From Opisthorchis felineus (Eukaryota > Platyhelminthes > Trematoda > Opisthorchiida > Opisthorchiidae), in the NCBI GenBank assembly GCA_004794785.1, contig SJOL01007384.1, forward strand, positions 1,138,617 through 1,202,616: a DNA stretch of 64,000 bases, given 5' to 3'. How positions within the stretch are numbered: position 1 is the stretch's first letter; each line of letters begins with the position of its first letter. Below the pieces are notes generated by a model. The model did not search any database and was not told the origin of the DNA. It saw nothing but the letters and a program-made list of their open reading frames with translations. A program made the position numbers and the translations under genes. Positions 12,001-24,000 of the stretch are shown piece after piece.

Positions 12001-15000
12001 ACAGCACCATGACACACACGAGTGTGCGGTACTGTGGCCATTCTGACATAACTAATTGTGATCATTGATGTCGAGAGCTTCTAAGGGCGGAAGTGGAAAG
12101 TACACCGTTTCCTCCATTTCACCCAAACGGACACAGATTATGTTTTCTCGTTTGGTGACGAAACGTTAGCACGTTAATTGCCAAGCTCGGCGAACAGATC
12201 AACAGCCACCTGACCAAAAACCAATGCGACTCAGTTGGCCGTTGGTTAGATCGCCGAGTCGAGCAATTCGGTTGTGAACGTTTTACCACCAGTCGAGATG
12301 ACATCATCAGTGCGTTGAGGTTGGAAGGTACCACAGCTTGTGCGAAGACTGACACCAAACTTCTGAGCAGTCCGAAGACATTGCGACCCACGAATTCACT
12401 CAACACTTGCACAATATAATTCACTGCTTGGAGCTTTCCAATCACAGAGGAAATATTACCTCTTATTTTAATCTTAAGGTTGACAATAGGAAAAGGTTCA
12501 GACATGGGACGAGTAGACACCTCGGGATGTTTCAGTCAGTTCAGTCACCAATAAATGTATGCACAGCAGCTGGATTTTTTAAAGCACACTTTCGAATCCG
12601 TCGAGATCAAAATTCGTAATCAATGTGGAACTTTTACAGACGTATTACACTACTCATAAGGCTGCTGAAAACTTCGACAGCCCACGACCGGTTTCACCCT
12701 TCTTGGGGCTCATCAGGTAGACGCAGACCCCGAGTTTCTGTCGATCTTATGTTCTCATTGAACCCAAATTGGATGGATTTCGACAAATACACTCATTTAC
12801 ATAGCAATTTGGTTTTGACGGGGAACACCATAAACGAGAGATTCAGCGGGGTGAGTCGCCCGTCAAAACCAAATTGGTATGAGTGTTTGTCGAAATGTGG
12901 ATCTTTGTTGCCACTGTTTCTCCTATCAGAAGCAGTGGTCATTTTGGATGCCGCAGTACTGGGTTCAGTGAATTATTGCGAACAGGCTGAGTAGCACAGT
13001 CAGGAAACAGCCTATCGGATCGATGGTACAGCGCCAACAAAAAGTGCTTGTACAAACCACCATCACCACCGCCGTCCACCCAAGCAGGCGAGATGTCAGC
13101 TGTGCCTCAAATGTGGATGTCATATACATAAACAACTAGCGTTCCCAACTTACCGGGTTAGCACATCGCTCAGCGTAAGCAACAACAACACGGACTATCT
13201 CATTGCTGTGCTCAACTCGCAGTGCCAACAAAGTGTAGACCCAAAGATTACAGTAAAAAGAGTACAAAATTAGGCTTGGTCAGAGGAAGCAGTGTTTTAA
13301 CAGTAGAAGCCTTTAAGTCCGGTACGGCCGAGGTCCTAGGTTTTTTTGGCCACTTCAGTTCGGAACGTTAGGTAACCTGTATGCGGTCCCATTGTCAAAT
13401 CGAAACAAGCGTTTTGATGTATAAATCTGAACAAAATCCCTTTTGTGAAGTTTAGGACATTTTGCCGCTTCATCTACACACAAAACCTCTTCATATAAGT
13501 GTTGCTGGAAGCCAAACAGCCAGCGGTTTTTGAAAGACTTGAGATAAGGGTTAGGGAAAGGCAACGAGATGAGGAACTCAAGATGCAGGCATGAGAAAAT
13601 TCAAAATTCAGGATAGAATTCGCTTCGGCAAACAGGCATTAGCTTACCTTGAAGTCTGGGGACCAGTGAAACACGCAGGTTTCTCCTGTACCGTAAAAGT
13701 GCTGGCTGCAGTGCATTGTTTCTGACATGAGTGCACCGAACACCATTCCACTGGTGTCGCGGATGAGCAGCAACACACCAGCAGTCACGTTGCGAGCTTT
13801 GCGGTAAAGCGTGTGCAAGCTGTAGCCATCCTGTTCGGTTTTGTAGATGAGGCGCAAATTTGAACCGATCCAATGAGTGGGAAAGTTGGCGCCAAGCTGT
13901 AGAGGAAGTGCAAAAAGTGTAATAATTCTATCTGTAAAACAAGAAAGACGGAACGATTCAGTATTATCACGTACCGGATTCAATCCACTTCCAAGTGTTG
14001 AGATGACGGAATAATTTCATGTTGACGTTAACAACAGACAAGTATGTATTCCAAATGTCGATGTCGGGTCCGTTCACAATGCGGAAAATGTTGCCACTAG
14101 TTGCCCTCAAAGACTATGTCAGAATGTGTAGAAAAGAGATTATGATGTTTTCTTGACAGACGACACTACTACTTCTTAGGTTGTTGAAAACCCTTCGACA
14201 GCCCACAACCAGTTTCACCCTACTTTGTGGCCATCAGATACGTGCAGTCCCCGAGTGTCTGTCAAACTTATGTTCTACTTGAATGCCATATTGGTGAAAT
14301 AAACCAACTAGCAAAATAAGTTGGTTTTAACGGGGGACTCAGCTGATTCCCAGCTGAATCTCTCGTTCATATACTTTAACCGAATTGCTGCACAAAGACC
14401 AACCCAGGTTTCAGCTGGTACGATAATCGAGGCAGTCTTTGTGCGCAGAACTAATAATCTAACGAGTTGGGGATGGAGGTGAGCAAAACGGAGTTGGACA
14501 TGAGTGATCACCCTTGACATTGTTAATTTCACGCGAAACAGCTACATTCACTTCAAACGTCAACGTTTTCTAGACTAAACGACTTGGAGGTGACCCAAAG
14601 AAAAGGTATTAAACTCAGAGGCTCGATTTTTTGTGATACAACACGTGACGTTACAGTTAAAATGCGATGTCCTCACGTAGTGAAGTGCTCTGTAGTGTCC
14701 GGAGACAAAGTAACCATTTTCCAACACATAAGGCTAACTTACGTCTTCCAGCATATCATGCGAAAGAATTGCACTGGTACCGTCGTACATGCTCGGCAGC
14801 GGAGTCGCTGATTCCATACATTCCAAAGCTTCTTCGACCATACTCCGACGACTAAGTGACTTATTGTGTTCATCACCAACCTGACAAGGACATTCGATAA
14901 AAATCATGAACCACACATATCAAGGTGCGCAAATAAGAGGGTACCAAGACGAGCAAAATGAATGACAATAGGAAATACTGTTGTGGATAAAGGTGGGAAG

Positions 15001-18000
15001 CAGGTCCGATTGGAAACGGCATTCATACTCATATTAAAACACTGTCTAGTAGCGTGTGAGATGACCACCGTCATTGAACACATCAGTGGTGAAGAACCTA
15101 ATGACATGATGTGGACAAAAAACAACAGGCTGAGAGAGAAAGGAGGAGGAAGGGATTAGTGCCATCCATAACATAGAAGATGGTGACGGGCACAGGATGT
15201 GTCACATCAGCATATCCGTTCAACAAAACGTGGCCATTTTGTTCTTTTCCTTGGGTGTGTGCACTAGAAGTCGTCGCACGGTTGACGAGCGGCAGTCACG
15301 TGAGGAAGACGTCCAGGGGAACATGAAGATGTGTGGAAAAACAATCAAAATATTTCACGGAAGAATCACGGGACAGGATGGTGAAAGGAACGGAGGGTAA
15401 TCAGAATACCAGCCGCGTGTGATATTTTTTGGAATAAAATTAGTTTCAGAAAATTGTTAGATTTCAAACGTTCCTACGGTTACCATCCTAATAAAGGCTC
15501 CCACTGTGACCGGAATGCATTACTCGGGGGTTCCTAAATACCGTATTGCAACAGAACGATTCAATTCGGTTCCGCTCAGATAGAACAATAAAAAAAGATT
15601 CATGCGCATCGTCCTCCTGCAGAAAATTGTCCACAAATGCCTAGGTTTTATTCGACAATTACACGCACTTGCATATCAATTTGGTTTTCAGGGGAGATTC
15701 AACGGAATCCGACCTAAATATTCTTCGACTGAATGTGCTGCACACAGGCCACCTCATGTTTCAGTTGGCACGATATTCAAGATATCACAGCATATTTTCA
15801 TGTAGGAAACTACTTATAAGGTTGCTGAAAACCCTCCGACAGCACACGACCGTCTTTATTGAGGCTCATCAGGTAGGCGCAGTCCACAATCTTCTGTCAA
15901 AATTATGCTCTACTTGAACCCAAATTGCACGAAACTCGACAAACGCATTCATCTGGTATTCACGGGAGACTCACCTGAATCCCAGGTGAATCTCTCGTCT
16001 ACGATACGGTTGTTCATTGTTCAGGGAAACATAGCGAGACTGAGACTACGACTGGTTCTGCTCACCTACGAGTGCTAATGAAGAGGATACCCGTTACTTG
16101 AACTAGTCTCCCAGGCTGTGCCAACCTAGTGATCGACAGTGAGTTTTACACTTGTGACACAAAACCTGGGGAAGGAAAAGGTCAAATCACAGCAGGGTTC
16201 GATTTCGCGTAATTCAGATGTCAGTACTGAGTGACTACCTGTAATTTCACCCTTGTTTCGGCTTGATGAGCCTTGTTCAGCCACATGTGCCGCGCCGACT
16301 CAAAAACTGATAATGAGCAGTTGCCAGTAGAAAAAAGGTGGAGTGACAAATGACCAAGGGTGCAACATTACAATAACAGCAGGGGGAATCCCTAAACTGT
16401 TGTACGTTTACGTAAATCCGCCGGTTATGTCTGAGGATGACGGCTATAGAATGAAATGAACCGAATCGGTCATAAATTCACTAACACCAAAGCAGTCAGT
16501 GTCATTCGGTGCGACGTGAAGGTCGGGCTTGGGTGGTGCAGTGATTCCGCTTCACAAAGCTTAACCATCCAAGGATAAGTAACCAGATAAAGAGTAGCGC
16601 GCCCCAACACTACGGGGAATCGTAATATGAGGTCCGGGGGCAACATTTTCCCGTCTCCTTAGACAGCAGTGAGTGGCAATAAGGTGGTTCCTCTGAGAGA
16701 TAGGCATGTTCATAATCATAGAAAACGGCGAAGCTGTCTTCCTGCAAGGAACAACGGCTCGAAAAACCCCACATTCCGACCGACCAACGGTTGATCGTGG
16801 CGACCAGCGAAGAAACCAATACGGTTGAAATACCAAGAGCCCGATGCGATTCTAAACGCGCCTATTGTATGCATTAGTATCACAATTCAGGCAGTTATGA
16901 CTTACTGAGTCCAAATCCGGTGTTCACACCCAAGTAGACCAGGCTGTTGGGTTCCAGGTCCCAGGCGGAGTCTCCAATTCAACCCTATTACCTGCTAATA
17001 TGCGGGTTAGACTTTCCAGTCGAAGGCTCAATAGGGGGTGTTTCACACCAGCCCTCTTCCTCGGCCCGGGAAACTGGAAGGAATCATCTGCCTCTTCAGC
17101 TCCTCGTTCACCGACTCTCACTCCTACTCATACCCCTTCCCCACCCTTCAAGTAGTCCACAGAAATCCATTCAGGTGTCAGTCACTTGACGATTGTTTCG
17201 TGTCTAACCTATCGTCCAGTAAAATTAAACCAGAACAAACCTTAAACCCGATCCACGTTGTGCACTTAAAGTTGGACAACAAGCGTCTTTTCCAGTTGTT
17301 TGCTAAACAAACTGTTCCTCTCGATACGAGATATTTTCAAAAGTGCTCACGCGCTTACCTGCGGGTTAGTGTAACCGCAAACCAGTCATGGACGCAGTTG
17401 GATCGTGGCTGACAGTTGCCGGTAGGAAGCTACAAATATGGATGCGATCCATTCTGGGGTAGTCAACTCGTTTCCGACTATGTCTTTGTACGCGCTCACT
17501 TATCGATTCACTTTCACTGAAGTTCACGTGGGCCGACGCAGATCATTCATACAGCGGGTCTTTCCAGCTCAAAAACATCAAGATGGAACGAACATTCTGA
17601 TAATGAAGGTCATTCAGAAGATGAACGGAGAATAGTGAAAGGAGCTATGGTTTTAATTTTCCTAACTTTTCCAAAGCCAACCAACTTCAAAAAAGAGAAA
17701 ACTGGATAGTGTCAAGATCAGCAGCTAACGGATGCTGAAGAAAAACAAGCAAGCAGTTAGCGACCACGCTGATGCACGGAGGTTTTTCACACGCTCGATA
17801 AGCAAGAGCCTAGAAAACGAGAGCGATGAAAGTTTACGGAAACCCAGAAGGTGGAGGAGGATTTCGCAGAGTGAAACTGTGACATTCTAATTAAACTGAT
17901 TTGATTGAATGGCTGAAAGAAGACGGGTATCAGTGGGACGATTTGTGAGGCGGTTCCTCCGTTCTGTTGGCTAACCAAACTTCACTCAACTGGAATAGAT

Positions 18001-21000
18001 CGCCTCCGTGAATGACTGGTACATCGCTGCCACATTGATTCTGGGTGACTTGTAACCCGTGGCCGCAGCATGCAGTTTGGCAAATCGTGTGACTACTTGG
18101 TCCCAGGAAGACGAACGGTTAAAGTTCGTTATCTATCCTCAATGTTAACACAGATTTCGATCTTAATATTTGGGACAGATCAATTGCGCGTAACTCAACA
18201 TTCTGCTCAGTGAACGCTAGATATATCGTGAAAGTTAGTAAGAACCGTTCTCTCCACAGTGGCCAGTTTGATGACCCAATACATAGCGGTTGCTTCGAGT
18301 AGATGGACAGTGTAGTGATTAAAACCATTGGTCATCAAACCCCAAAACGCGCAGAATATAAGCACATACCAAATGACTGCTAGAGGAGGAAGTGAGTCGC
18401 TTGTTGTGATTTGCTCCCACACCCGCACGAAGAAGGAAGGCGAAAACTTCTGCAATTCTGCGAAATGAACAAAAAACCGAGAAGACGCTATGTTGACTAG
18501 AAGTTAGGATGAACACACTGAATTGAGTGTGGATAGAAAAATGTAAAAACAGGGAGTAATTAAGGTCCATCCAATCACCGATTGACGACGAAGACAAGCA
18601 AACCGGTAGAGAAGAAATCAACGTGAGTATAAGCCACCCATCCAGACAGACAGAAATCAGCAGGAGTAGAACTTAAAACTGTGCAATCTGAACACGTGGA
18701 CATGTGTTTACTATCGCAGCATGGCTTAAAACACCCAGACAGCTTGAAGAAAACCAAAAAGAGCTTGGAGTGACAAAGTAACGCAAACGTTTACACGCAA
18801 CAGACAGAAACTCCGCCCCTTAAGACTTTGCATTTGGTCACAAAGAGAAAACTTACCTGAAAGGTGACGAAGTAGGATTGAGTAGTTTATACCAACTTCT
18901 GAAGTTAAAGCACGATTGGAACACGACAAATCCCCCTTCAGAGCGTAACGTGAGAAAGTACCGAAAGTACCGTGAGAAAGTACGTGGAAAATACCGAAGG
19001 TGGCGTGGTCATCCCACACTTTCCCTCACCATCATCATTATCAGCTGTAAGAACCGCGTACTCGTCGTACAGTGGTTATAGCTGCCACAGTTTCGTTCGC
19101 CGATGATTTGGAGAGGTAGGGTAGGTAGCTGCGCACTGGAGGCGGTAGCTGATATAATTAACGCCTAACTACAGGGTTATCAGTGGACTTTTAAGTGGGG
19201 AGAATGGGGAAGGAACTAAGCATTGAAGGCAATAGCTTGGATGCACGAGCACCAATGAGGGCGCGACTGGGCCGTGCCTGACAATGTCTCTAACCATTGA
19301 CGTGGCCCGTCTCCGGGTTCCCATCCGGGGAGATGGCAATGACCAGTGCAGCTCAGTTTGCTGGTAATGGCTTTCATACTTCGTAGCCACCTTTCCCTGG
19401 CACTTCCTGATTCGATATCGTCCACAACCAGTCTTAATGAGAAGACAAACTGTTGAAAGACATGAGGTCAGAAGATCATAATATGGGTTACATGTTTGGG
19501 TATGGTGGTTCGGTTACCATGGCGGACCTTTCCCAATGATTGCTTCTAAAATGGAGCACAGACCACCATGAGTTCTTAGTAGTTCGTTTGTTGAGATGCG
19601 CTTATGATGCGCTGGTAGTCACGAGTTGGAGAGGAATGTGGTGGTTGGCGAGTGACTGTAGTGCCACTGAGTGAAGTAAGGGGGTGTCATGTTTCCACCT
19701 AATCTCCGCACCCGGGGCTCATGTGGATGTGAGGTCAGCTAACTCCGATGCGTACAGAATGAAGTGAAAGAAAATCAGCCTAATGCAAGACTGGACGTTC
19801 GGCCAGGGACAAGAGACGAACGGCTTATATCTCAGTTTTCAACGTAGCCTACGAGATGGCAGCTGTGGTGTCACAGCTACCCACTGTCCTACTCGAGGCG
19901 AGTTAGCGTCACAATGACCTAGGAATCATCGTAAACAACGAACGAATTTGCTAACCAACACGGCATGATTCAGTGTGGATGCCAGTGCTTATATCCACAG
20001 ATTAGGGCACCCAGTGAATGAGGGGCGGGGAGCTGGTTCAGCACAGTGCGATCCCATTTAAACGGCAAAAGTCAACTGGGAGCAGGTGCTGATATCCGAA
20101 TTTCAAGTTACAAAGGTGTCGCCAGATCCACAATATCTGCTTGAGCGTACAGTGGGAAAAACTGCCAACGCCCTAACTGAAAACGCCTTTTGAAAGATAC
20201 TGTAATGTGATAAAAGAGAGACGTAACACAACAGTGACTTTCGTTACCCTGGACTGATGGGCCCAGACAAGGCAGCCTGTGCACTTTTGATCACCAGCTA
20301 TCACAAGACTTTCACACATGGGTTCGGTAGACAGACATAACAAGGATAAAAACCCTAGATTCGATGGATAGCATCAACCCGACTGTGGGCGTATCCGACT
20401 AGCGACAGTTGCCAGCGACTCAACCTCAAATTAACCACTGCAGTTGCCTATCATTTTTAGGTACTGTTTGTGGGGACGTATAGACAGGTCTATTGCAACT
20501 ATTTGCTAAGGTCGAGTTGGTATCTCACGCAAAAACGTTGGCTCCCTTGGCTGCTCGGCATAATTCATAATTCCTTCGTTTGGCTAGTCATACCTGGCCA
20601 GAAAAATAGTTCTCGAGTCCTGCGTAGGCTGCCATTAACACCGAGATGTACCACATGTACTTTCTTCACCGGCTCTCGTCTCATTTCCGCTGGTGTCACT
20701 ATACAATCGCTCTTAAACGGCACGTTTCGTCCGGTGGAGTGACGGTCGTTGTGAACTTCCACTGATACGTCTGCTTTATTTTACGGCCAGCCGTTACTAA
20801 GCAATTGGATAAATTCTCACTCAACGGGACCACGTTTCGTTGCCTCCTTGGTCCTTGACAAATTAGCTACAGTTGTTGATGTGAAGTTGAAGGTGGAGAA
20901 CGGTTCTAAGCCTGAGACTGTAAGCTCTGGACGCAGTAGATATCTGCGTTCTCGGTCGGTAAGATAGCCCATAACCCCATTTCTAAAGTCAGACTAGCAT

Positions 21001-24000
21001 TCCCTGCAAGCGTTTTAGTACTTCCCTCAGTGGCTCGGTGACTATGTTGATTAGTATGTAAGCACAATGACTTTTCTACCGAACTTACACGTATGGAATC
21101 GTACTAGACCACAGCTAAGAATTCCTTTTCGATCTGTGCACGGTTCACTGATTCCTGAATCAGACTGCAACTCCTTTAATCCACCGCTTTCCTTGGCTGA
21201 ACCGTTCCCAAGCTGGTTTGACTGCTGTCGCATTGAATGACGAGAGCTAATTTCGGATCGTTGTAAGCAAGCAAAGGAGCCTCCGTTAATACAGCCTCAA
21301 TCTTCTCAAAACCATACTTTTGCCATTTATCCCTACACCGTTGAATCACCTCATCTCAGTTTGCGTATAGAATTCATGAGATCGGGTAGATGTTATAGAA
21401 AACGACTCAGATAATTAACCACTCCGTTTAACCTTGCTAAGGTCTTGGGATTCGTCAGGTTTCTGATCTCGATGAAAGAGATTGACTGAGGTGAAAACGC
21501 TTAACTTTGGTGCCTGTCTCTTTATCTGTCTACACATCATTCATTGTCCTGACCGAAAGTTTTGGCATGTTGGCTCTAAAATCAGTCAGTGGAGCAAGTG
21601 CATGGACTGAATAAATTATGAAGAAACCGACAAAAGTGCTCTGACCTGAAGAACTAGCAGTGTGCAAGGGCTTAGTCACCGGTTAACATGCACAAGAGTC
21701 GTACGGTTGTCCACAGGCCTGAAGCCTCATGATGCAGGTCAATTGTGTGACTTGAAGTCCGGAAATGAAATAAACGGGTTACCGCTGATCAGTGTGCGAC
21801 GTTACTCCAAAAGTTATGGGTGGAGTACCCGGGGGAAGATAAAGACAAGTGAGATTGAATGATTGTGGATGTGAAACTATGAGACAAGATTAGAGTCACC
21901 CATCTTCCTCACCAGCTTATGCATTCCCAGCCGTCGAAATTAGAGGCAATTTGGGTTAGCAGACGAAGGGCACCAAACTAAACGAGAAGTTGAAGAAATG
22001 GTGTACACAGTAAAAAAACGAGCGCGAAAATACAGTTCTGCCTGGTCAAGGGGAGTTAGAACGATGCACAAAGGCCAATTCACCTCATGACCTCGATACA
22101 ACGCAGTACAGTGATTTGGATGAGTGTCTGGATGCCTCCTCAGTTCTATCCTAGTAAGATCGCCAGGTAAATTATGGGGCCACAAAACCCATACACCGCA
22201 GGACAGAACAGAGACCACGAAGTAAACTGCTCATCACGATGCATTGATTAAAACAGAAGAAGCTAGCTCTTGATACAGAAAGAGGTTTGAACTTTTCCTC
22301 CGTGTGTTTTTAATAGTTCTTCCTCTCTCTCTATCTACTAATGACAATCAAAAGCACCAAGGTTCAGTCTGAGCCATGGGGTACACGCAAGAATCCTGGA
22401 TACACATTCTGTAAGCCGAGAAGCATCAACATTCAAAGTCACCCGTTACTTCCTCGATAGTAGTAATAATTTTGTGTCTGACAAGAACTAACCATGAAAA
22501 AAAAATTCAAAGACTGGAGTTGACATGCGAAGTGGTGTTGAAGCTAGGGCTACGTGAAATCAATACACTTCTTTTTTCATACGGTGAAGTTTTAAACGCG
22601 CTCATGACGGTTCTGGTAGGCACGTCAACACCAAGCACTGCTCTCAGTTTTGACAAACTCTTAAGCAAGACGAAGTCTGTCACTGTTTTGTTTAAAGGGA
22701 GTTGCACGGTGTCGTTTTCGTCGGCTAAAAGCGACGGCATTCCACTGCCTTTATGGAGCACTTTGATCTTCAGCACAACATGTAAACTAAGTTCCCGACA
22801 TACTGTGACTACTGCTGTATGTCACACGGTTGTGATGCCAGTTGCGTGGTCCTTGTGATTTCTGTTTCGAATAGATCCACATTGCCGATGGTGGTTAAGG
22901 AGTAAACAGCTAGAGCACTTACAGGCCTTCCAGCATTAAGTGACGTCCATTGCCGGATAAAATCCAGATTTCACTACGTGCAACAAGACAATTCCAAGTC
23001 GCTACACCCGTTTTCTTTGCTTGGATATTATCTCTAAGTCGATCAGGAGGACTGAGTAGGAGGTCCTTTCATCTGAGTAGTCCTATAGACACAGATGAAC
23101 GTACAATTTCCTTCACGGGAATTTCCGAGTTTCCGTTCAGCAGTTTACCTAGTGTCGGGTGGAGAAGACGAAAATTGTCAAATTCGATTCGAGTTTACAA
23201 AGTTTAAAATGCCCTCAAGCTAGACACTTCGTGAATCAGTCATGGAAACCTTTGTGAGAAACTAAGGTGGTATTGGAACTTTTGTGAGGGCATATAGTCC
23301 TGACTCGTCACCTGTCGAAGATTAACATTACATGCTAAAGGTTGTCCACGGAAATTTGTGCAGCTGGATAGCAGATAAAAAGGATTAAAACACGGTGAGT
23401 ATGTCACGAAATCGAGTCCGAATGGAGAAAATGAGTGTCGTCGTCAGACACCAATTTTCGTACAGACGCCTTTGGAGAGGTCTCACACATTTGCGTCTGA
23501 GAGTCTAAAGAAGTTATTATACTGACAAACCCACAGAGCGTTCCTTGTTAAACTCAGAACAGACCAGTCGACAGAATCAAACGTGCATAGGAAATCTGGG
23601 AATACCAAACTGCGGGTCGGACAATGGGGTTTTACCCCCACCCTCGAACAATGCGGTGGACAGGCTATTCGGACCAGGAGTTCGGTAGCACTTGAAAGAT
23701 TATACGCAGTCATAAACCTTCGAGATTGCAAGAGGTTCCAGGTTCACCCTCCAAAATTTTGGTGCAGTTCTAAAATCAAACTGTGGCAGAAGCTGGTCAG
23801 CAGAGTGGTTGCTTAAAGTGCTCAACGGAGCGCTCGAGGAGTGCCTTGCTGAAGGTTTTCGCGCCAATCTGATCCGTGATAGCAGGCAAATTTCTGGGAC
23901 CAGCGCATGAATCAACTGAAATAATTTTCGGCCGTTCGTCTTTTTCATTCTTTTAGCCTCTCTTGTCCGCCAAGCTTCAACGTCGACGCGCAAACTGAGT

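Larger units (their letters stand above)
12640..12900 (-). repeat. Dispersed repeat copy A carrying a hammerhead motif
   Basis: This is the best-preserved of at least four related copies (see 14160, 15610 and 30955). On the minus strand it has an inverted repeat, a short spacer and a hammerhead ribozyme. Shared blocks are the CGACAGCCCACGACC segment, the GCTCATCAGGTAG segment, and the CAATTTGGTTTTGACGGG segment followed by TGAATCTCTCGTT-like sequence. The hammerhead and the fluke context suggest a Penelope-like terminal repeat or a retrozyme/SINE. No coding sequence is attached. Confidence 0.7.
11405..13647 (-). other. Intron between TLDc exons 10 and 11, with hammerhead repeat
   Basis: The intron starts at donor GTAAGC (13647) and ends at the acceptor by 11405. 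Its main recognisable content is the hammerhead-bearing repeat at about 12640-12900. A short stretch at 12180-12250 shares the motif AACAGCCACCTGACCAA with sequence at 57316-57336. Confidence 0.6.

Noticed and set aside
22472..22858. Overlapping open frames on both strands (128 and 89 codons)
   Set aside because: Both strands look equally plausible and neither fits the OXR1-like phases; unclassified repeat is as likely as a gene.
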